Positions 43,975 through 58,854 of a stretch of 64,000 nucleotides of DNA are shown one piece after another. Each line of letters opens with the position of its first letter. The first letter of the stretch is position 1. A program made the position numbers and the translations under genes. Origin of the DNA: Eriocheir sinensis (lineage: Eukaryota > Arthropoda > Malacostraca > Decapoda > Varunidae). The DNA lies in assembly GCF_024679095.1 (NCBI RefSeq), contig NW_026112152.1, forward strand, positions 40,001-104,000, written 5' to 3'. The notes beneath the pieces were generated by a model, which was not told the origin of the DNA, did not search any database, and saw only the letters and a program-made list of their open reading frames with translations.

Positions 43975-44222
43975 TAGCTGCACGTGGCCTCGGTGATCAT
44001 CTCCGTACCACTGACCCTTGAAGCTGTGGTGGGTGTGAACCTATCACCCCAGGACGCAGGGCCAGTGCAACCTCTGGGTTATCACAGTTTACCTTCCTCA
44101 GGTTTCCCCAGGTAACCATTTATCGGCTAGCCCAAGAGGAAGGATGAACAGCTGGGTGGGCTGCATGCCGACTGCCCAGGCCAGGGTTCAAACCCAGGCC
44201 AGCAGATTCGTAGTTGGGCTTA
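43975..44222 (-). mobile_element. SINE family 3, copy 2
   Basis: Same layout as the copy at 33935-34110: tRNA-like head near 44222 with GGTTTGAACCC, then GCCCACCCAGCTGTTCATCC and GAGGAAGGTAAACTGTG. Confidence 0.75.
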
Positions 44223-44970
44223 GGTAGGACAACAAACGATGATCAAAAATTAAACCTTTGAGACAGCAGAGGAACACACAGATAGAGTAAACAATGCCTC
44301 ATAAAATCAAAAAAGAAAAACGGGGATAGGCACTTGATAAACACAGTAATATCACGAGCTCACCCTTCTCCCCTCCTAGAAGAGAAAGTTGTGTGCTTGT
44401 TGTCTGGTAGCCCTGGCTCAGACACTTGGTGCCTCTCACAGAACCCAGAACAACCAAGACCCTATCCCTTGACTTTATTCTTGTTGGTGTCGTTTGGGTG
44501 CCAATGAAGACATGGCAGCCTCACAAAAGACGCAGATAAAAGCTGGGACGTGCACCAATGGAATGGAGAGAGAGAGAGATGTTGAGTATAAAATGTAGGC
44601 AAGAAATGCGCACCATGGACTAGGGAGAAGACAAAGTTTGAGGACACTCTAATCACAGCTAGGACACAGAAATGAATCTATTGAAGACAAAAGTGTTGAA
44701 TTGTAGAGGAAAGGAAGGCATGCATGCAGCTTGTCCTCTCCTTGCAGCAGCAGGCAAGTGTGCTGGCCAGGAGGCAGTTCTTCCCTGCTCCATCACCAGA
44801 CACTACGGCCCACAGTCCACTTAGAGTACACGGTCGTCCCACGTATAAGACGAGGACATCACACAGTTCCAATCCATGATTCAAGAGAGTAACTCCAGCC
44901 TCTGGGCCTCCCACAGAAACAAACTATGATTAAAGGGTTAACTTAAGTGTGGCAAAGAGGCGCGGCTCAC
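44223..44970. other. Intron of the Tan-like gene, nothing recognised
   Basis: No ORF of substance, no terminal repeats; a short (GA)n at about 44565. Confidence 0.4.
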
Positions 44971-45208
44971 CTGTTGGCGTGGAAGTAGTGTTCGCCGACA
45001 CTCAGCGTCACAATGGACAGCGGGTTCTCATCCCCAGCCCCGGCCGTCCCCACCTCCACGTTCTGGAAGACGTGACCACCATCCGGCCTCATGAAGATCA
45101 TGTTGACGCCAAAGCCGTCGGCTCCTCCAGTCCCGCGGTCCCTCAGGATGTCGTGCGCCGCCTCCACGGACGTGGCGCTCAGCAGCGCCCGGCAAAGGAA
45201 ATGAGGCG
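44971..45208 (-). CDS. Tan-like gene exon 6
   Basis: 238 nt. The split codon joins exon 5 as Pro, giving ARTPPHFLCRALL. The rest reads VEAAHDILRDRG, GADGFGVNMIFM, HVFQNVEVG and EHYFHAN. Acceptor TTGGCCAG|CG, donor AACAG|GTGAGC. It ends in phase 2. Confidence 0.9.
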
Positions 45209-45622
45209 CTGGCCAAGGGGGGAAGGTTACTGCCAGGAGCACACACTCTCACCACTGATTTATGCAGTGTTACTTATCTCATCACGGGATAAAACGTCAG
45301 AAAAATAATGTCAGCTTAGTTTGGGGATGTGTTGAGGCTTCCCTGGAAAGTACTTGGGTCCCTGGAAGGCCACACGGATCAGGCTGAGCCACGGTGAATG
45401 GGACCAGACAATGAAGTTGACGGTTAACTCATTTTATCCTTACTTTTCTCCAAACTTTATAACTTCATGGGTACCGTAAAAGCCGAGTTGTGGGAAACCA
45501 CAACTTGGAGAAGAAAAAGAATCCCTCAGCCTGGCGGCCAAGACTGTGCGGCTCTGCCAGGCTGGGAGCTGCGCTCAAACCAGTAACAATGGAGAAACAT
45601 GTGCCCAGGCAGCCACACTCAC

Positions 45623-45857
45623 GGGTCCTGGCGGGGAAGACCTTCAGAGGGACGATATCATTGATGGCGGAGACCAGGCCGTGGCGGTTGTAGCCGAGGC
45701 AGACTCCCGGCAGGTGTCCGGAGTAGCAGAGTGCCGTGAAGCTCTCTGTCCGCGTGCCCAACCTCCCCTCCGGCGCCTCCTCGCTGATGGTGGCGGACAC
45801 GAGGTACAGGTAGTTCATCATCTCTTCGAATGTGTCTTCTGTGTGGCCCAGCAACAC
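45623..45857 (-). CDS. Tan-like gene exon 5
   Basis: 235 nt, starts phase 0, ends phase 1. Acceptor CTTCTCCAG|GTG, donor ACCC|GTGAGT. It codes for LLGHTEDTFEEMMNYLYLVSA, CYSGHLPGVCLGYNRHGL and SAIND. HTED and the GHLPG...GYN.HG block form the active-site wall in this family. Confidence 0.92.
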
Positions 45858-45962
45858 CTGGAGAAGGGTGTTGTGTGTGTCACTACACATGTGAGAGTCA
45901 GTGGCCCAGTCAAGGGTATGAGGGAGTGGAGTGGGCATCAGACTCATGCCACAAGGAAAGTA

Positions 45963-46394
<432 letters not shown>

Positions 46395-46500
46395 GAGGAG
46401 CAGCAGAAATTACTATTTTCACATTATAATATTCTGCCTTCAAAAAATCAGATTACTGTGATTTTGTGAAGAATGTAATTTGGATGAAAATTGAAAATAA

Positions 46501-48214
46501 CACTGGCCAACAACAAAGTTATCGTCTAAGTTTTTTTTTAGCTGATTTAGGACAATATTGATGTGCTGAATCCAAAATTCACACTGGTTTTGCTCAATCA
46601 GGTCAACTTTTTTATCTATCGCCACATGATGTTCTTTACATTTGTTTTTACACGTACGGGTATTTTCTATTTATATGACGATGATGCACCACATCCTTAA
46701 TCCCAAAATGAGCTAAATGATCTGGTTCACGATCTCGGCTTGTCAAAGTCCTCTGCCGAGCTGTTGGTTTCCAGATTGAAGGAAAGAAAATTCCTCTCTG
46801 ACAGTGCTTGCATCACTTTCTACCGCAACAGACATCAAGAGTACCTCCATTTTTTCTCTGAAGAGAAGGACTTGGTGTACTGTACATATATTGCGCAGCT
46901 TCTGCACAAGCTTGGAGTGGCACAGTACCAACGCGAAGATTGGAGACTGTTCACTGACAGCAGCAAGCGATTGCTGAAATGTGTTCTGCTGCACAACGGC
47001 AACCAGTTTGCCTCTGTACCCCTCGCTCACTTGACTACACTGAAGTAGAAGTATGAAGCGGTGAAGTACATGCTGGAGAGAGTTCGTTATGATAAGCATG
47101 AGTGGTTCATTTGTGTTGACCTGAAGAAGGTGAACTTTTTGTTGGGACAACAGTCTGGGGTCACCAAGTACCCGTGCTTTCTGTGCATGTGGGACAGTAG
47201 GGACAAAGCTCAGCATTACACGAAGAAGGACAGGCCTGTACGGGAGAAGTTGGTGCCATGCAGCGTAAGGAACGTCATAAACAACCCTCTGGTGGACAGA
47301 GACGGGATACTCTTCCCACCGCAGCACATCAAGCTCGGCTTGATCAAACAGTTCACCAAAGCTCTGCACAAGGATGGTGGCTGCTTCACTTACTTGTGCC
47401 ACGCTTTTCAAGGATTAGCCATGGAGAAGTTGAAAGCTGGCATATTTGACGGTCCTCAACTCCGTCAGCTCATCAGAGATCCAGAGTTTGAAAACTCAAT
47501 GAACGAATTGGAACTGGAAGCGTGGAAGGCTTTTGTTCTTGTCATGAAGAACTTTATTGGCAACAAGAAGGCCAGGAACTACGCAGAACTTGTCACCAAT
47601 ATGCTGACTGCTTTCAGAAACCTCGAATGCAACATGAGCATCAAAATGCATTACTTATTCTCACACATGGATCGGTTTCCTGAGAATCTGGGATCAATGA
47701 GCGACGAGCAGGGGGAGAGATTCCATCAGGACATGAAAGAGATGGAGACCAGGTATCAGGGACGCTGGGATGCAGTCATGATGGCTGATTACTGTTGGAC
47801 TCTGTGGAGAGACATCCCTACCGCTGAGCATTCTAGGAGTTCTAAGAAACTTAAGTTCATGCCCTGAATTTTGAACAATGATGACCTAATATCTAATTTA
47901 CATGTACTTACCTTTAGCAATGTCTACTATTCAATATACACTTTCAATTTTTGTAACATTTAATTAATGAATCGTGTTAGAAAATTATTTTTTTACCTTA
48001 AAAGCCTATTTCAGATGAAAAATATTAACAAAAATCAACCGAGAATGTCACAAAAATGTAATCAATTTAGTTATAAGATAGGATTTTTAAAAATCGACTT
48101 AGCACAAAGACCTGACCTGATCAAAAGAAACTGATGTCATTTTCGGATTCAGCGGTGCAAATTTGTCCTAAATCAGTTGAAAAGCTTAGACAACTTACAC
48201 TTTTTAACCCAGTG
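46501..48214 (+). mobile_element. TIR DNA transposon of uncertain superfamily
   Basis: The left end starts CACTGGCCAACAACAAAGT; the inverted right end starts CACTGGGTTAAAAAGTG. Similarity continues for about 110 bp (GATTTAGGACAA and GCTGAATCC blocks). TAA flanks both ends, a possible 3-bp duplication. It carries one protein-coding frame with a single internal stop. It lies between exons 4 and 5 of the Tan-like gene. Confidence 0.75.
46698..47867 (+). pseudogene. Transposon-encoded protein of an uncharacterised arthropod family
   Basis: One frame, NDLVHDLGLSKSSAELLVSR to the end, interrupted only by TAG at 47046-47048. Notable blocks are KVNFLLGQQSGVTKYPCFLC (a CFLCxW zinc-like pair), HIKLGLIKQFTKAL, MSIKMHYLFSHMDRFPEN, SDEQGERFHQDMKEMETRYQ and MMADYCWTLWRD. 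I recall many invertebrate 'uncharacterized' proteins with these blocks. The flanking TIRs argue that it is a transposase. Acidic residues in GERFHQD and HMDRFPEN are candidates for the active site. Confidence 0.65.
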
Positions 48215-48234
48215 TAATGTTTCAGTTAACTCAC

Positions 48235-48348
48235 CTGGTCTTCCCTGTTGATGCTGAGGTCGGAACAGCCGTTGAGGTCACTGCTGCACGGCTGCTGCTC
48301 CACCTGGCCCGCCATGGTCATGATCCTGTCCATGTGCAGCAGGACCAG
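48235..48348 (-). CDS. Tan-like gene exon 4, with the autocleavage site
   Basis: 114 nt, 38 codons, phase 0 at both ends. Acceptor GTCCCCAG|CTG, donor CCAG|GTGAGT. It reads LVLLHMDRIM and then LNGCSDLSIN. The Gly-Cys bond is where C45 proenzymes split; the Cys becomes the N-terminal nucleophile. Usual relatives have DGCSS or similar, so the Asn before Gly is a mild difference. A transposon ends 20 bp beyond the donor. Confidence 0.88.
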
Positions 48349-48769
48349 CTGGGGACAGGCAAGACTTCACTGAAGCCGCTGCAGAGCCATAGAAGAGGAG
48401 AGAGTGGCCATCTTCATCACAGGCGCCATGCTATCACAAAAGCCATGTGAAATTCAAATACACAGTGATACAATAGTGCCCTTTACTGTGCTCTAGGTGT
48501 CATCACAGTCTTGAAGAAGTAGTACCTAGAGCTCAAAAGAAACTGCTGTATCGGCATCACTTTGTATTTCATGTGGCTCCTTTGGTAACAATGTGGCGCC
48601 TCTGATGAAGGTGGCCACACTCTCCCATTCTGTGGCTGCGGGGTGCTGTGGTGCAGCCTCACAAACACCACAGTGGGCTGAAGCTCCCAAACAGTATAAG
48701 TATTTGCTGGAGACACAAACATAGCCCTGGGGTCAGGCTCTCAAACAGCATGAAAATTTTGTTTATTAC

Positions 48770-49085
48770 TGTAAAGGAAGCAGCTCAAGGGCAAACTTAA
48801 AGAAAAACAAAAAAGGTCGCTATGCGCTGCTCCTGCAAAAGAATGTAGAGATGAGTGGCCAGAGGAGAGGTCAATCTCAGATGGAAGGGTGTCTTAATAC
48901 TCCCCTCTTGACAAAGTTCAACTCGTAGGCAGGAGAGAATACAGCTGTTCCAGAGTTTACCACTGAAAGGGGTAAAAGAATGAAGCTGCTGGTCAACTCT
49001 TGCATAAGGGATTTGGACAGCATAGGGATGAGCTAGAGTAAAAAGTCGAACGCAGCGGGGCTATGGTAGGGGTGGAGACATGCAG
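48770..49085 (-). mobile_element. Jockey-like LINE, 5'-truncated 3' end
   Basis: The minus strand matches 6930-7230 of the nested full-length copy (CTCATCCCTATGCTGTCCAAA, TTATGCAAGAGTT and the GAGCAGCG.ATAGCG 3' UTR) with scattered changes. It lies between exons 3 and 4 of the Tan-like gene. Confidence 0.75.
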
Positions 49086-49194
49086 TTAGAGGTTAAGAGG
49101 TCAAGGAGACTTATGGATGGGGCACAGCCAGACTAGTGAAGGAGGGCTGTGCTGCGGATGGCTTCCCCCGCCAGAATGCTGCAGCAACACTTAC

Positions 49195-49392
49195 GTGGAG
49201 GAAGGGAACTTGAGCCCCATCTGCCGTGCCCTGCAGCTCCCTGAGGTACTGTGGAAAGTTCTCCTTCAAGACTGGAAGGGTTTCGTCATAGGCGGCCCGC
49301 CCAGCCTCTGTCTCATAAGCTGGAAGAAGTGTTTCCCGGAGCCACACGGACGACGCCAGATAATCCTGGATGAGGCCCCGGAAGGTGCGTCC
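49195..49392 (-). CDS. Tan-like gene exon 3
   Basis: 198 nt, 66 codons, phase 0 at both ends. Acceptor CTCCACAG|GGA, donor CCAC|GTAAGT. Motifs are GRTFRGLIQDYL, LLPAYETEAGR, NFPQYLREL and GTADGAQVPF, the most diagnostic run of the family, ahead of the autoproteolysis site. Confidence 0.92.
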
Positions 49393-49782
49393 CTGTGGAG
49401 GAGCCGAGCACAAGGGTGGCGGGAGGTGGGTCATTCAGGCGTGGAGGACGGAGCCTGCCCGGGAGGTAATCCTTTAACTTTCTTCAACGCATGGGGGGCA
49501 GCCAAGGGTGCAACAATATTACTTGTAAATGCCCACAACTTGCTGCCCCAATAACAAGTAGTTAGAGGAAGATGCCACAAGACAAAGAACAATAATCTTG
49601 GTTTGAAAGCTGTTTTGATATTCCTCATTTGAATTCAAGTTCAAGAAAGGAGGAAAGAGAGACAAGGAAAAGAGATTGCCGAGTTTACCAGTATAAGGGA
49701 CAAATGGCCTGCCTCTCTGCTGGCACTCCCCAAAGGGTCAACACTAGAGCCACACAGCTACCAGTGCCTGGATGCCACTCAC

Positions 49783-49856
49783 CACATCAAAGCCCACTTC
49801 GTAGTATGTTCCGCTGGTGTAGATGACAGGGATGGCGTTGCGCCGCTCACAATTCC
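49783..49856 (-). CDS. Tan-like gene exon 2
   Basis: 74 nt. Acceptor GTTCTGCAG|GG, donor GATGTG|GTGAGT. It codes for RNAIPVIYTSGTYYEVGFDV, the first conserved block of the family (the strand-turn with GTxYEVG). The 2-base partial codon at its start requires an upstream exon ending in phase 1. It ends in phase 0, matching exon 3. Confidence 0.85.
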
Positions 49857-51549
49857 CTGCAGAACTTATGTTGCCTTGGCTGCGGGGGACAGGAAAGGGA
49901 GGTGCTGTCATTTGTAGGATGATAGTGCCAATTTCAGGCGGGTCATGAGCACAGTAAACTACAAAATATAAAATGCCTTCAACACCCTGCCCCAGTAAAG
50001 CAGAGACTGAGAGAGATGTGTCAGAAGATACACATGAGCAATACTTAGAAAGGAGCAACTGTGATGGTGGTTTGTGACGCAGGAGACAAGGCTGCATGAC
50101 ACGCACTGAAATAATACTCCGTTATGGAATCAAATAAAAAAACTGAAGTGAATTTACATCTGAACATCAGCTGACATTAAATAGTTAGTGCTTTCTGTTA
50201 TGAGTATGTAAACAGAAAGTAGGAATAGTAACAGTAGTAATAGTAGTAGCTAGTAGTAGTAGTAGTATAAAAAAAAACCAGTTGTTTCATTTCAGCTATC
50301 CATCCACAAGTTTTGAGAGAAGTGGCACATGCACATTGTTAGGTCATGATTGGGTGAAAGTTAACTGTTTTGATAAATGTTCAAGCAATGTTTTCAGTAA
50401 TGTTTATGAATGAAAAAAAACCTCACACCTTCTTATATAAATCCCAAACATGCCAATTTAATAAAAAAATATACCATACAAGAACATGAAACACAAGCTT
50501 GTAAACAACAGCTTTACCTTAACATGGTGTCAGGAGAAAAGTCCACAACAGAACAGAAGGTCACGCCCGCACCTCCTCAAGGCACTCTGCAAAGGAAGAC
50601 AATGAGGAGTCACGAGGCATTGCTGGAGTGTCATCGATTGCATCAAGATCACTTACTTCACTTGTCTGCTACATGTGATTAACAAGACAGAGAAATTATC
50701 CTGATGAGATGAGGCGCTGCGGGGTTGTGGACGACAAAACGAAATGTGCGGCCATGACCAACAGTATCAGGATGCCAACCTGTTAAAGCAAGAGGTGTCA
50801 AACAGTGCCAGGGTTGGGGCCTCACCATGACACAGCAGAACATGATGAGAGAAAGGACAAAAGACCAAGGACATAAGATAATAGTAATCTCTAGCTGCCA
50901 CACACTAAGGAGCAGTGACAGCGTGACGCTGCAAGCATAGACTTAATAAGTGTATTCATGTGAAATGTTTTCGTCTACCCTTGTCCTTGTCACTCCGGGG
51001 TCACCAATTGTTGGTGGTAGCGAGTGTTTTGAGCGCCATCCAATTGTTCGTGTTTCTCGTCGCGTGCCCTGTTGTCCGCGTCTTGTGTATCTTCATTGTT
51101 AACTCTTCCTGTTACTCGCTTATCTCTGACTGTCCGTCCATGTCCTCTTGTTGTCCACTTCTACACATTGTTCCACACACACACCAACACGTAAATGTTA
51201 TCCACGCTTGACAACATTCACACACACGCATACACACACAAACACCTATTCTATGTGCTATGCTTGTCCTAATGATAATGATAATAATAATAATGATAAT
51301 AATGTTTGTCGAAATAAAGTAACCCTGGCGGATATGAGTTTCTGTACCCGTAAACCAATTAGCACTCAGAACACTCGCTGCCATCAACAGTCACACCCGC
51401 CTCTGATAAGTAGGCAAGGGTGTCACCGCCTACCCAGCTGTGTGTGGCACTCTTACGGAATGTTGGTCCCGCCTGGTTCGGGGGCCTAAGCTGCCAGTTA
51501 TGCATTTTCTGCTGCAGTGTTACCACGCAGGGAGAGCGAGCCGTCCTGC
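49857..51549. other. First intron of the Tan-like gene, right part
   Basis: Short (AGT)n at 50225-50268 and mixed (AC)/(AAT) runs at 51175-51305. No coding exon or element could be supported. Confidence 0.4.
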
Positions 51550-51950
51550 CAGGGCTCCCAACATTCATGCACACTTTCTATTACACTCTAAATCATGCTT
51601 GAAATGAGATATGAAACTATATTACCAAGTATAAAAACACAAGAAAAGTAGAGACAACTACGAGCATGGTCGTACAGTACTGAGTCGCCTTGGAAGTCTG
51701 ACTCTGCAGTGCATTCTGCACTCTGCAAGCCCCCTTCTCTCCTCGTTCTGTTGTCATACACTGGCAGTGAGGAGGGGAGCCCTGCCACTTTTCCCTTGCA
51801 ACTTATTCTTCTTGTTCTTCGTGGGTTGTGTGCGTGTACTGCCTTAGTGCAAACAAAAGATATCGAAATACTTGGTACTATAGTTTCATATCTCATTTCA
51901 AGCATGATTTTGAGAGTCATAGAAAGTGTGAATGAAGCTGGGGAGCCCTG
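51550..51950. mobile_element. Foldback MITE with CAGGGCTCCC ends
   Basis: Arms of about 95 bp: the left reads from CAGGGCTCCC through ATCATGCTTGAAATGAGATA; the right is its inverse (TATCTCATTTCAAGCATGAT to GGGAGCCCTG). The loop is about 210 bp. No ORF. Confidence 0.7.
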
Positions 51951-51952
51951 CA

Positions 51953-52081
<129 letters not shown>

Positions 52082-53168
52082 GCTGGGCACGATAACAGAA
52101 AACCTTATTCCCGATAACCGATAACTGATAATGAAAAACCTTAACGGCGATAACCGATATTCGTTAACTAGAGACACAAATATAGGCGATAACCGATAAC
52201 CGATACCCAATATAAATCCACAATTCCGATACTAGCTAGCGATAAGTCCGATAGGCGAAAACGATACTATATTGATATTTCAGATAGAACAACGTTGATG
52301 AATTCAAATTTTCATTATCCGTATTTTAGGAAACTTACAAAACCTTAAAACCACACATTGACACGTACATATGGACGGTAATACTAAAAATGCCTGAATC
52401 GGTGTTGTGTTGTTTGGCGTCCCCACCGTCAAAAATTGTTTACAAACACTGGTCTCTCGTGAACGGTGCATGCTCAGACCAGCAAGCGTAGACCTGTACA
52501 GTCTCACAAAGCTTTTAAACCGTAATTAAGAGTTGCTGGAAGGCTGAATCAGACATATAGTACCACTACCATCATCCTCGATGTTTTTAGAACGACACTC
52601 TGTACGAGTTGTATTTATATGTACAGAGTGTACAGACGTCAAAAAAAGTATCGGTGCACTATAAGTACGAATCATTCTGACACCACGGAACGAAGGACGA
52701 TGAAAAGAAGTGGCCGACTTGATACACGTTGGTAGCCCTGCTGTGAGGTGGATGCCATAAATCACCAGCCAGCGTGATATTACATACAGATTCACATATG
52801 TGGTTACGTGTAACGGCCTATCTGCGTGCGTCGATAATGCAACATAACACTGTCACGTGGTTTTTACCGTAACACTTTACGTGTGGAAAAAAAACATAAC
52901 TGCACTTCACCTATGAAATGGGGTATGTGAACTTTACAACATGGTAATCGAATACGGGTCATGCATATATTATAGCTGTTATTACTCAGTCATAATTATG
53001 CTGTTATAATACAACTACGTAGTAATATGTTTGCTGTTATAATACTACTTTTAGGAGAAAAAAACGCGTGTTTCATTTTTTTATTAATATATTAATAAGC
53101 CGTATAGGCACCACCTGCTGCTAGGACAGCATCCAGCCGTTTAGGCATGGATGCCACCAACGCACTAG

Positions 53169-54570
<1,402 letters not shown>

Positions 54571-55534
54571 TCGCTGTGTGGTTCGAATCTTACTAACAAG
54601 CCACAGTCAGGCACGCCAACCCTCCCACAATATCAGCGGATGCTCGAATGTTTGCTGTAGGCATCGCACCCCCTGTGCACCGATACTTTTTTTGACGTCT
54701 GTACGTCGTTCTAGAAACAGCGAGGATGGTGGTACTGTATGTTTGATTCAGCTTTCCAGCAACTCTTAATGGGTTAAAAAAGCATTGTGAGACTGAACAG
54801 GTCTACACTTAATGGCCTGAGCATGCGCAGTTCACGAGAGACCAGTGTTTGTAAACAAAAGCGCCAGCTTTTGACGATGGGACACCAAATAACACAACAC
54901 CGGGTGCCTTCAGTATCATGGCATGGTCACAAACGAATATGGAATATCAAATTTGAGGCAGTGAATAATCATTTTTGGGGCAAAGTAAAATGATTTTTCT
55001 CTATGATGTATTGATTTTTGAGTAGCATAAAAAAAAAATAACCTAGTGTTTTAATTTTCATGATCTAAGCATGAAATCTCATCACCGAAGATATTTCATA
55101 TCCCGAAGTTTTTTCATACAACACCGGGCCACGCATGCGCAGTAGGGAGACAACGTTTTTTTCTGAGAGGCGGAAAAAAAGTAGCGATTATCGCTAGTTT
55201 GGTTACAAAAGTAACGAAGATACTGATATATATTTAAATAAGTAGCGGACGGTCGATAATCCGATTTTGTTATCAGCGATAAAGTATCGCGATAACGCCC
55301 AGCTATGTATATATATCAACAAACCACTTGTGCCAGGAATCGAGCCCGTACTTTCTGAATAGAAATCAAGGCGCATACCAACCATGCCACCTGATGAGCT
55401 AAAAGACTTCACGCCCAAGAGGTTGGGTCATTTAAGCATGCAACTCTGGCGTGAAGTCTCTTACGAGGAATGGTTGGTAAAAAGTACTGCTCACGCACAG
55501 GGCAAGTCGGAAAGATTTTAATCAATCCCAGACG

Positions 55535-55648
<114 letters not shown>

Positions 55649-55719
55649 AAGGTAAACTGTGGGCACCTGCTGCATGGACGGCACACTGACGTACCCTGCG
55701 TCCCAGGGTTCTTACCCTA

Positions 55720-55870
55720 AATCCTGTCAACAGTGGTGTTCTGCATGGCTCTGTTCTATCTCCCACTATCTTTCTATTGTTCAGTATATAATATTTCCAT
55801 AACAGACTGACTTATGCTCACCCCTACGCCGATGACTCTACTCTGTACTACTCAACATCATTATAGTCAA
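55720..55870 (+). mobile_element. Jockey-like LINE fragment (RT region)
   Basis: GTTCTATCTCCCACTAT, TTCTATTGTTCA and CCTACGCCGATGACTCTACT match 6195-6300 of the nested copy (PQGS to YADDS). Confidence 0.65.
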
Positions 55871-56723
<853 letters not shown>

Positions 56724-57085
56724 AGTAGTTTTCCTGTATGGCTCCAATGCTGCAAAACAGACTGCCGCTGTTAATGAAACAATTTACATTCTATTGAATG
56801 CCTCCAGATGTAAACGAAATTAAAGACCCCTCTTAGTTACAGAGGCGGTGAACTCCAGAGCGGTCTGTGAGGGAGCTAGTCCTTAAGACGTTTCGTTTGT
56901 CACTGTTGGTGACATATGTATATGCTGGATAAGTTGTGGCAAGTATACTTTACTTCTGTACTTCTGTATCAAGAACAAATGAACTTTTCGAGAGTTGTGC
57001 TTTGGAGACAGCAACACTATATATTATTATTATTATTATTATCACTCGGCTAACGTGCTTCGGGACAGCCCTAACACACGGTGCG

Positions 57086-57107
57086 CCTAACCTAACCTAA
57101 CCTAACC
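57086..57107 (-). repeat. Short interstitial telomere-type repeat (TTAGG)4
   Basis: Four CCTAA units plus CC on the plus strand. (TTAGG)n is the ancestral arthropod telomere repeat. The run is short and could be a chance or internally seeded repeat. Confidence 0.6.
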
Positions 57108-57309
57108 AAATTCGGCAAGTCCCTCCTCCATAACCCCCGTCATAGAGACCTACTCCCACCCGCCCTCCCTCCCCCCACTAGACCCACAAGACACCACAAT
57201 ATTCTCGTCCCGGTCAAAACTCGCACTGACAGATATCGGCTTAGTGCGATACCGACACTTGTGAGGGTCATTAACACCTCCATGATCACATGACCCCTCC
57301 ATTCCATCC

Positions 57310-57384
<75 letters not shown>

Positions 57385-57482
57385 CACCCTTCCCCACTTC
57401 CCCCATTACTCACCACATGAAACTCATTGTATGGTATTTTTGTGTATTTTCAGCCTTATGGCTGCCTACAAATGAATAAGCC

Positions 57483-57539
<57 letters not shown>

Positions 57540-57540
57540 G
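57310..57540. repeat. (AC)n and (TTA)n microsatellites
   Basis: (AC)n at 57310-57383 and (TTA)n at 57486-57540, separated by about 100 bp of unique sequence. Confidence 0.93.
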
Positions 57541-57858
57541 CCACGCACTATAGCCTTGCCCTGGCTGCCGCCGCCTGACGCACGCCTCAACACTGGCACG
57601 GTCGACACAGCTAAAGGCATCTGCTTGGAAACTCATACCAAGGTCAGCAGATAAGTACAAATCAAAAATACACAATTAAGATTTTTCTTAATGTCAAATT
57701 CCCCTTTCATTCTGTATTATCTTTCCAATACGTGTTGAGCCGCTGCGGTACTCTCTGCTCGGTGGGCACTGTTCCTCCTGCTGGCTGGCCCCAAGGGTTA
57801 ACGTGCTACACTCCCTGGCCGGCACCCTGCATATACCTAAACGCTGCTCAGTACTCAC

Positions 57859-57946
57859 GCCACTGCCCCGCACTGACACTAGGGGCCGCGGCGCAGCCTT
57901 GGGGGGGAGCGCCGTGAATGGCTGCCGCGAGCCGCGTCACTGCCAT
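57859..57946 (-). CDS. Tan-like gene, candidate first coding exon
   Basis: ATG at 57946, 29 codons plus one base, donor TGGC|GTGAGT. The single left-over C joins GG at the start of the next exon to give Arg in frame. The encoded start is Ala/Pro/Gly-rich (MAVTRLAAAIHGAPPQG) and not conserved, as expected for the short leader of this family. It lies in a GC- and CpG-rich island, in keeping with a promoter-proximal exon. The 8-kb first intron and lack of conservation leave room for another first exon. Confidence 0.42.
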
Positions 57947-58090
57947 CGCGGCTCACGAGTGGCCAGCGTGAGGCACAGTTAAATCTTTTCATGTATCTAA
58001 TCATTCGTACGCTGACGCCCTAAAGAGCCGCGCTGAGGCGAGGGTGTGCACGTGTGCTGCTACTATGAGGGTGCAGTTACCAAGGCTGTG
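57890..58090 (-). promoter_or_regulatory. GC/CpG-rich island, candidate promoter of the Tan-like gene
   Basis: The stretch is clearly richer in GC and CpG than its surroundings and lies at and just upstream of the candidate first exon. It holds no LINE, SINE or TIR that I recognise. No TATA box was seen. The promoter reading is an inference from position and composition. Confidence 0.3.
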
Positions 58091-58290
58091 ACCGCTTGTG
58101 TGTGCAGCGGGGTGAAAGTCGGTCTAATATAATTCTATTAAAAGTTAATTGACTCCCTATATAGGTATCTACACAAGTGTGCTCACACGACAAAAAAGAT
58201 CCCGTAGAAAAGTAGCAGCAAAGTGGCGCACAGCCTATTTTGTGAATAGCCCAGCAGGGCCTTAAATGATCACTGTAATTTTATGAGGAC

Positions 58291-58291
<1 letters not shown>

Positions 58292-58339
<48 letters not shown>
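58292..58339. repeat. (GT)n microsatellite
   Basis: About 24 GT units, next to a Jockey-like LINE fragment. Confidence 0.93.
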
Positions 58340-58854
58340 GATCTGTGCTGTAGTAGATGGTCACTTCTACCCCAAATCCTTTCAGCAGTGCATGGTGTTA
58401 TGCTAGGCTCGATCTGTTCTATCTCCCACTACCCTTCTATTGTTCAATATGATCTTTCCCCAACAGCCTGAACCAGTGACATCTCAAGTAATGGACGGCG
58501 GACTCTTTTCATTTTGCGGCGCCCTCGTTATTAAGCCGCGAATTTTGGAAAATCAACCGCTTTTTTTGCGAATCGCCATAACTCCCTTATTAGTCCAGTA
58601 AATCTGGAGCAAAATTGGCCAAACCCACCACTAATTGCAAAAGAAATGAAACCACTTGTATTTTGTGTCTTTTGATCGTGGAAATAACATATCCAAAATC
58701 CCACTCAATCCAAGCATTGGAACATTGTCAATTTTAGGGTTGAAGATGGACGGTCTGGGTGGAAAAATTTCACCTACGTTGGTAAAAAATATTAAGATTA
58801 CTCAATCATTTTTATTATCTCACTCAGCATTTTTCTTTTCAGGTAACAGCAGGG

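Noticed and set aside
57541..57660. Extra exon of a plus-strand gene (PRTIALPWLPPPDARL)
   Set aside because: A GC-rich stretch with a possible donor AAG|GTCAGC, but no recognisable domain and no partner exon.
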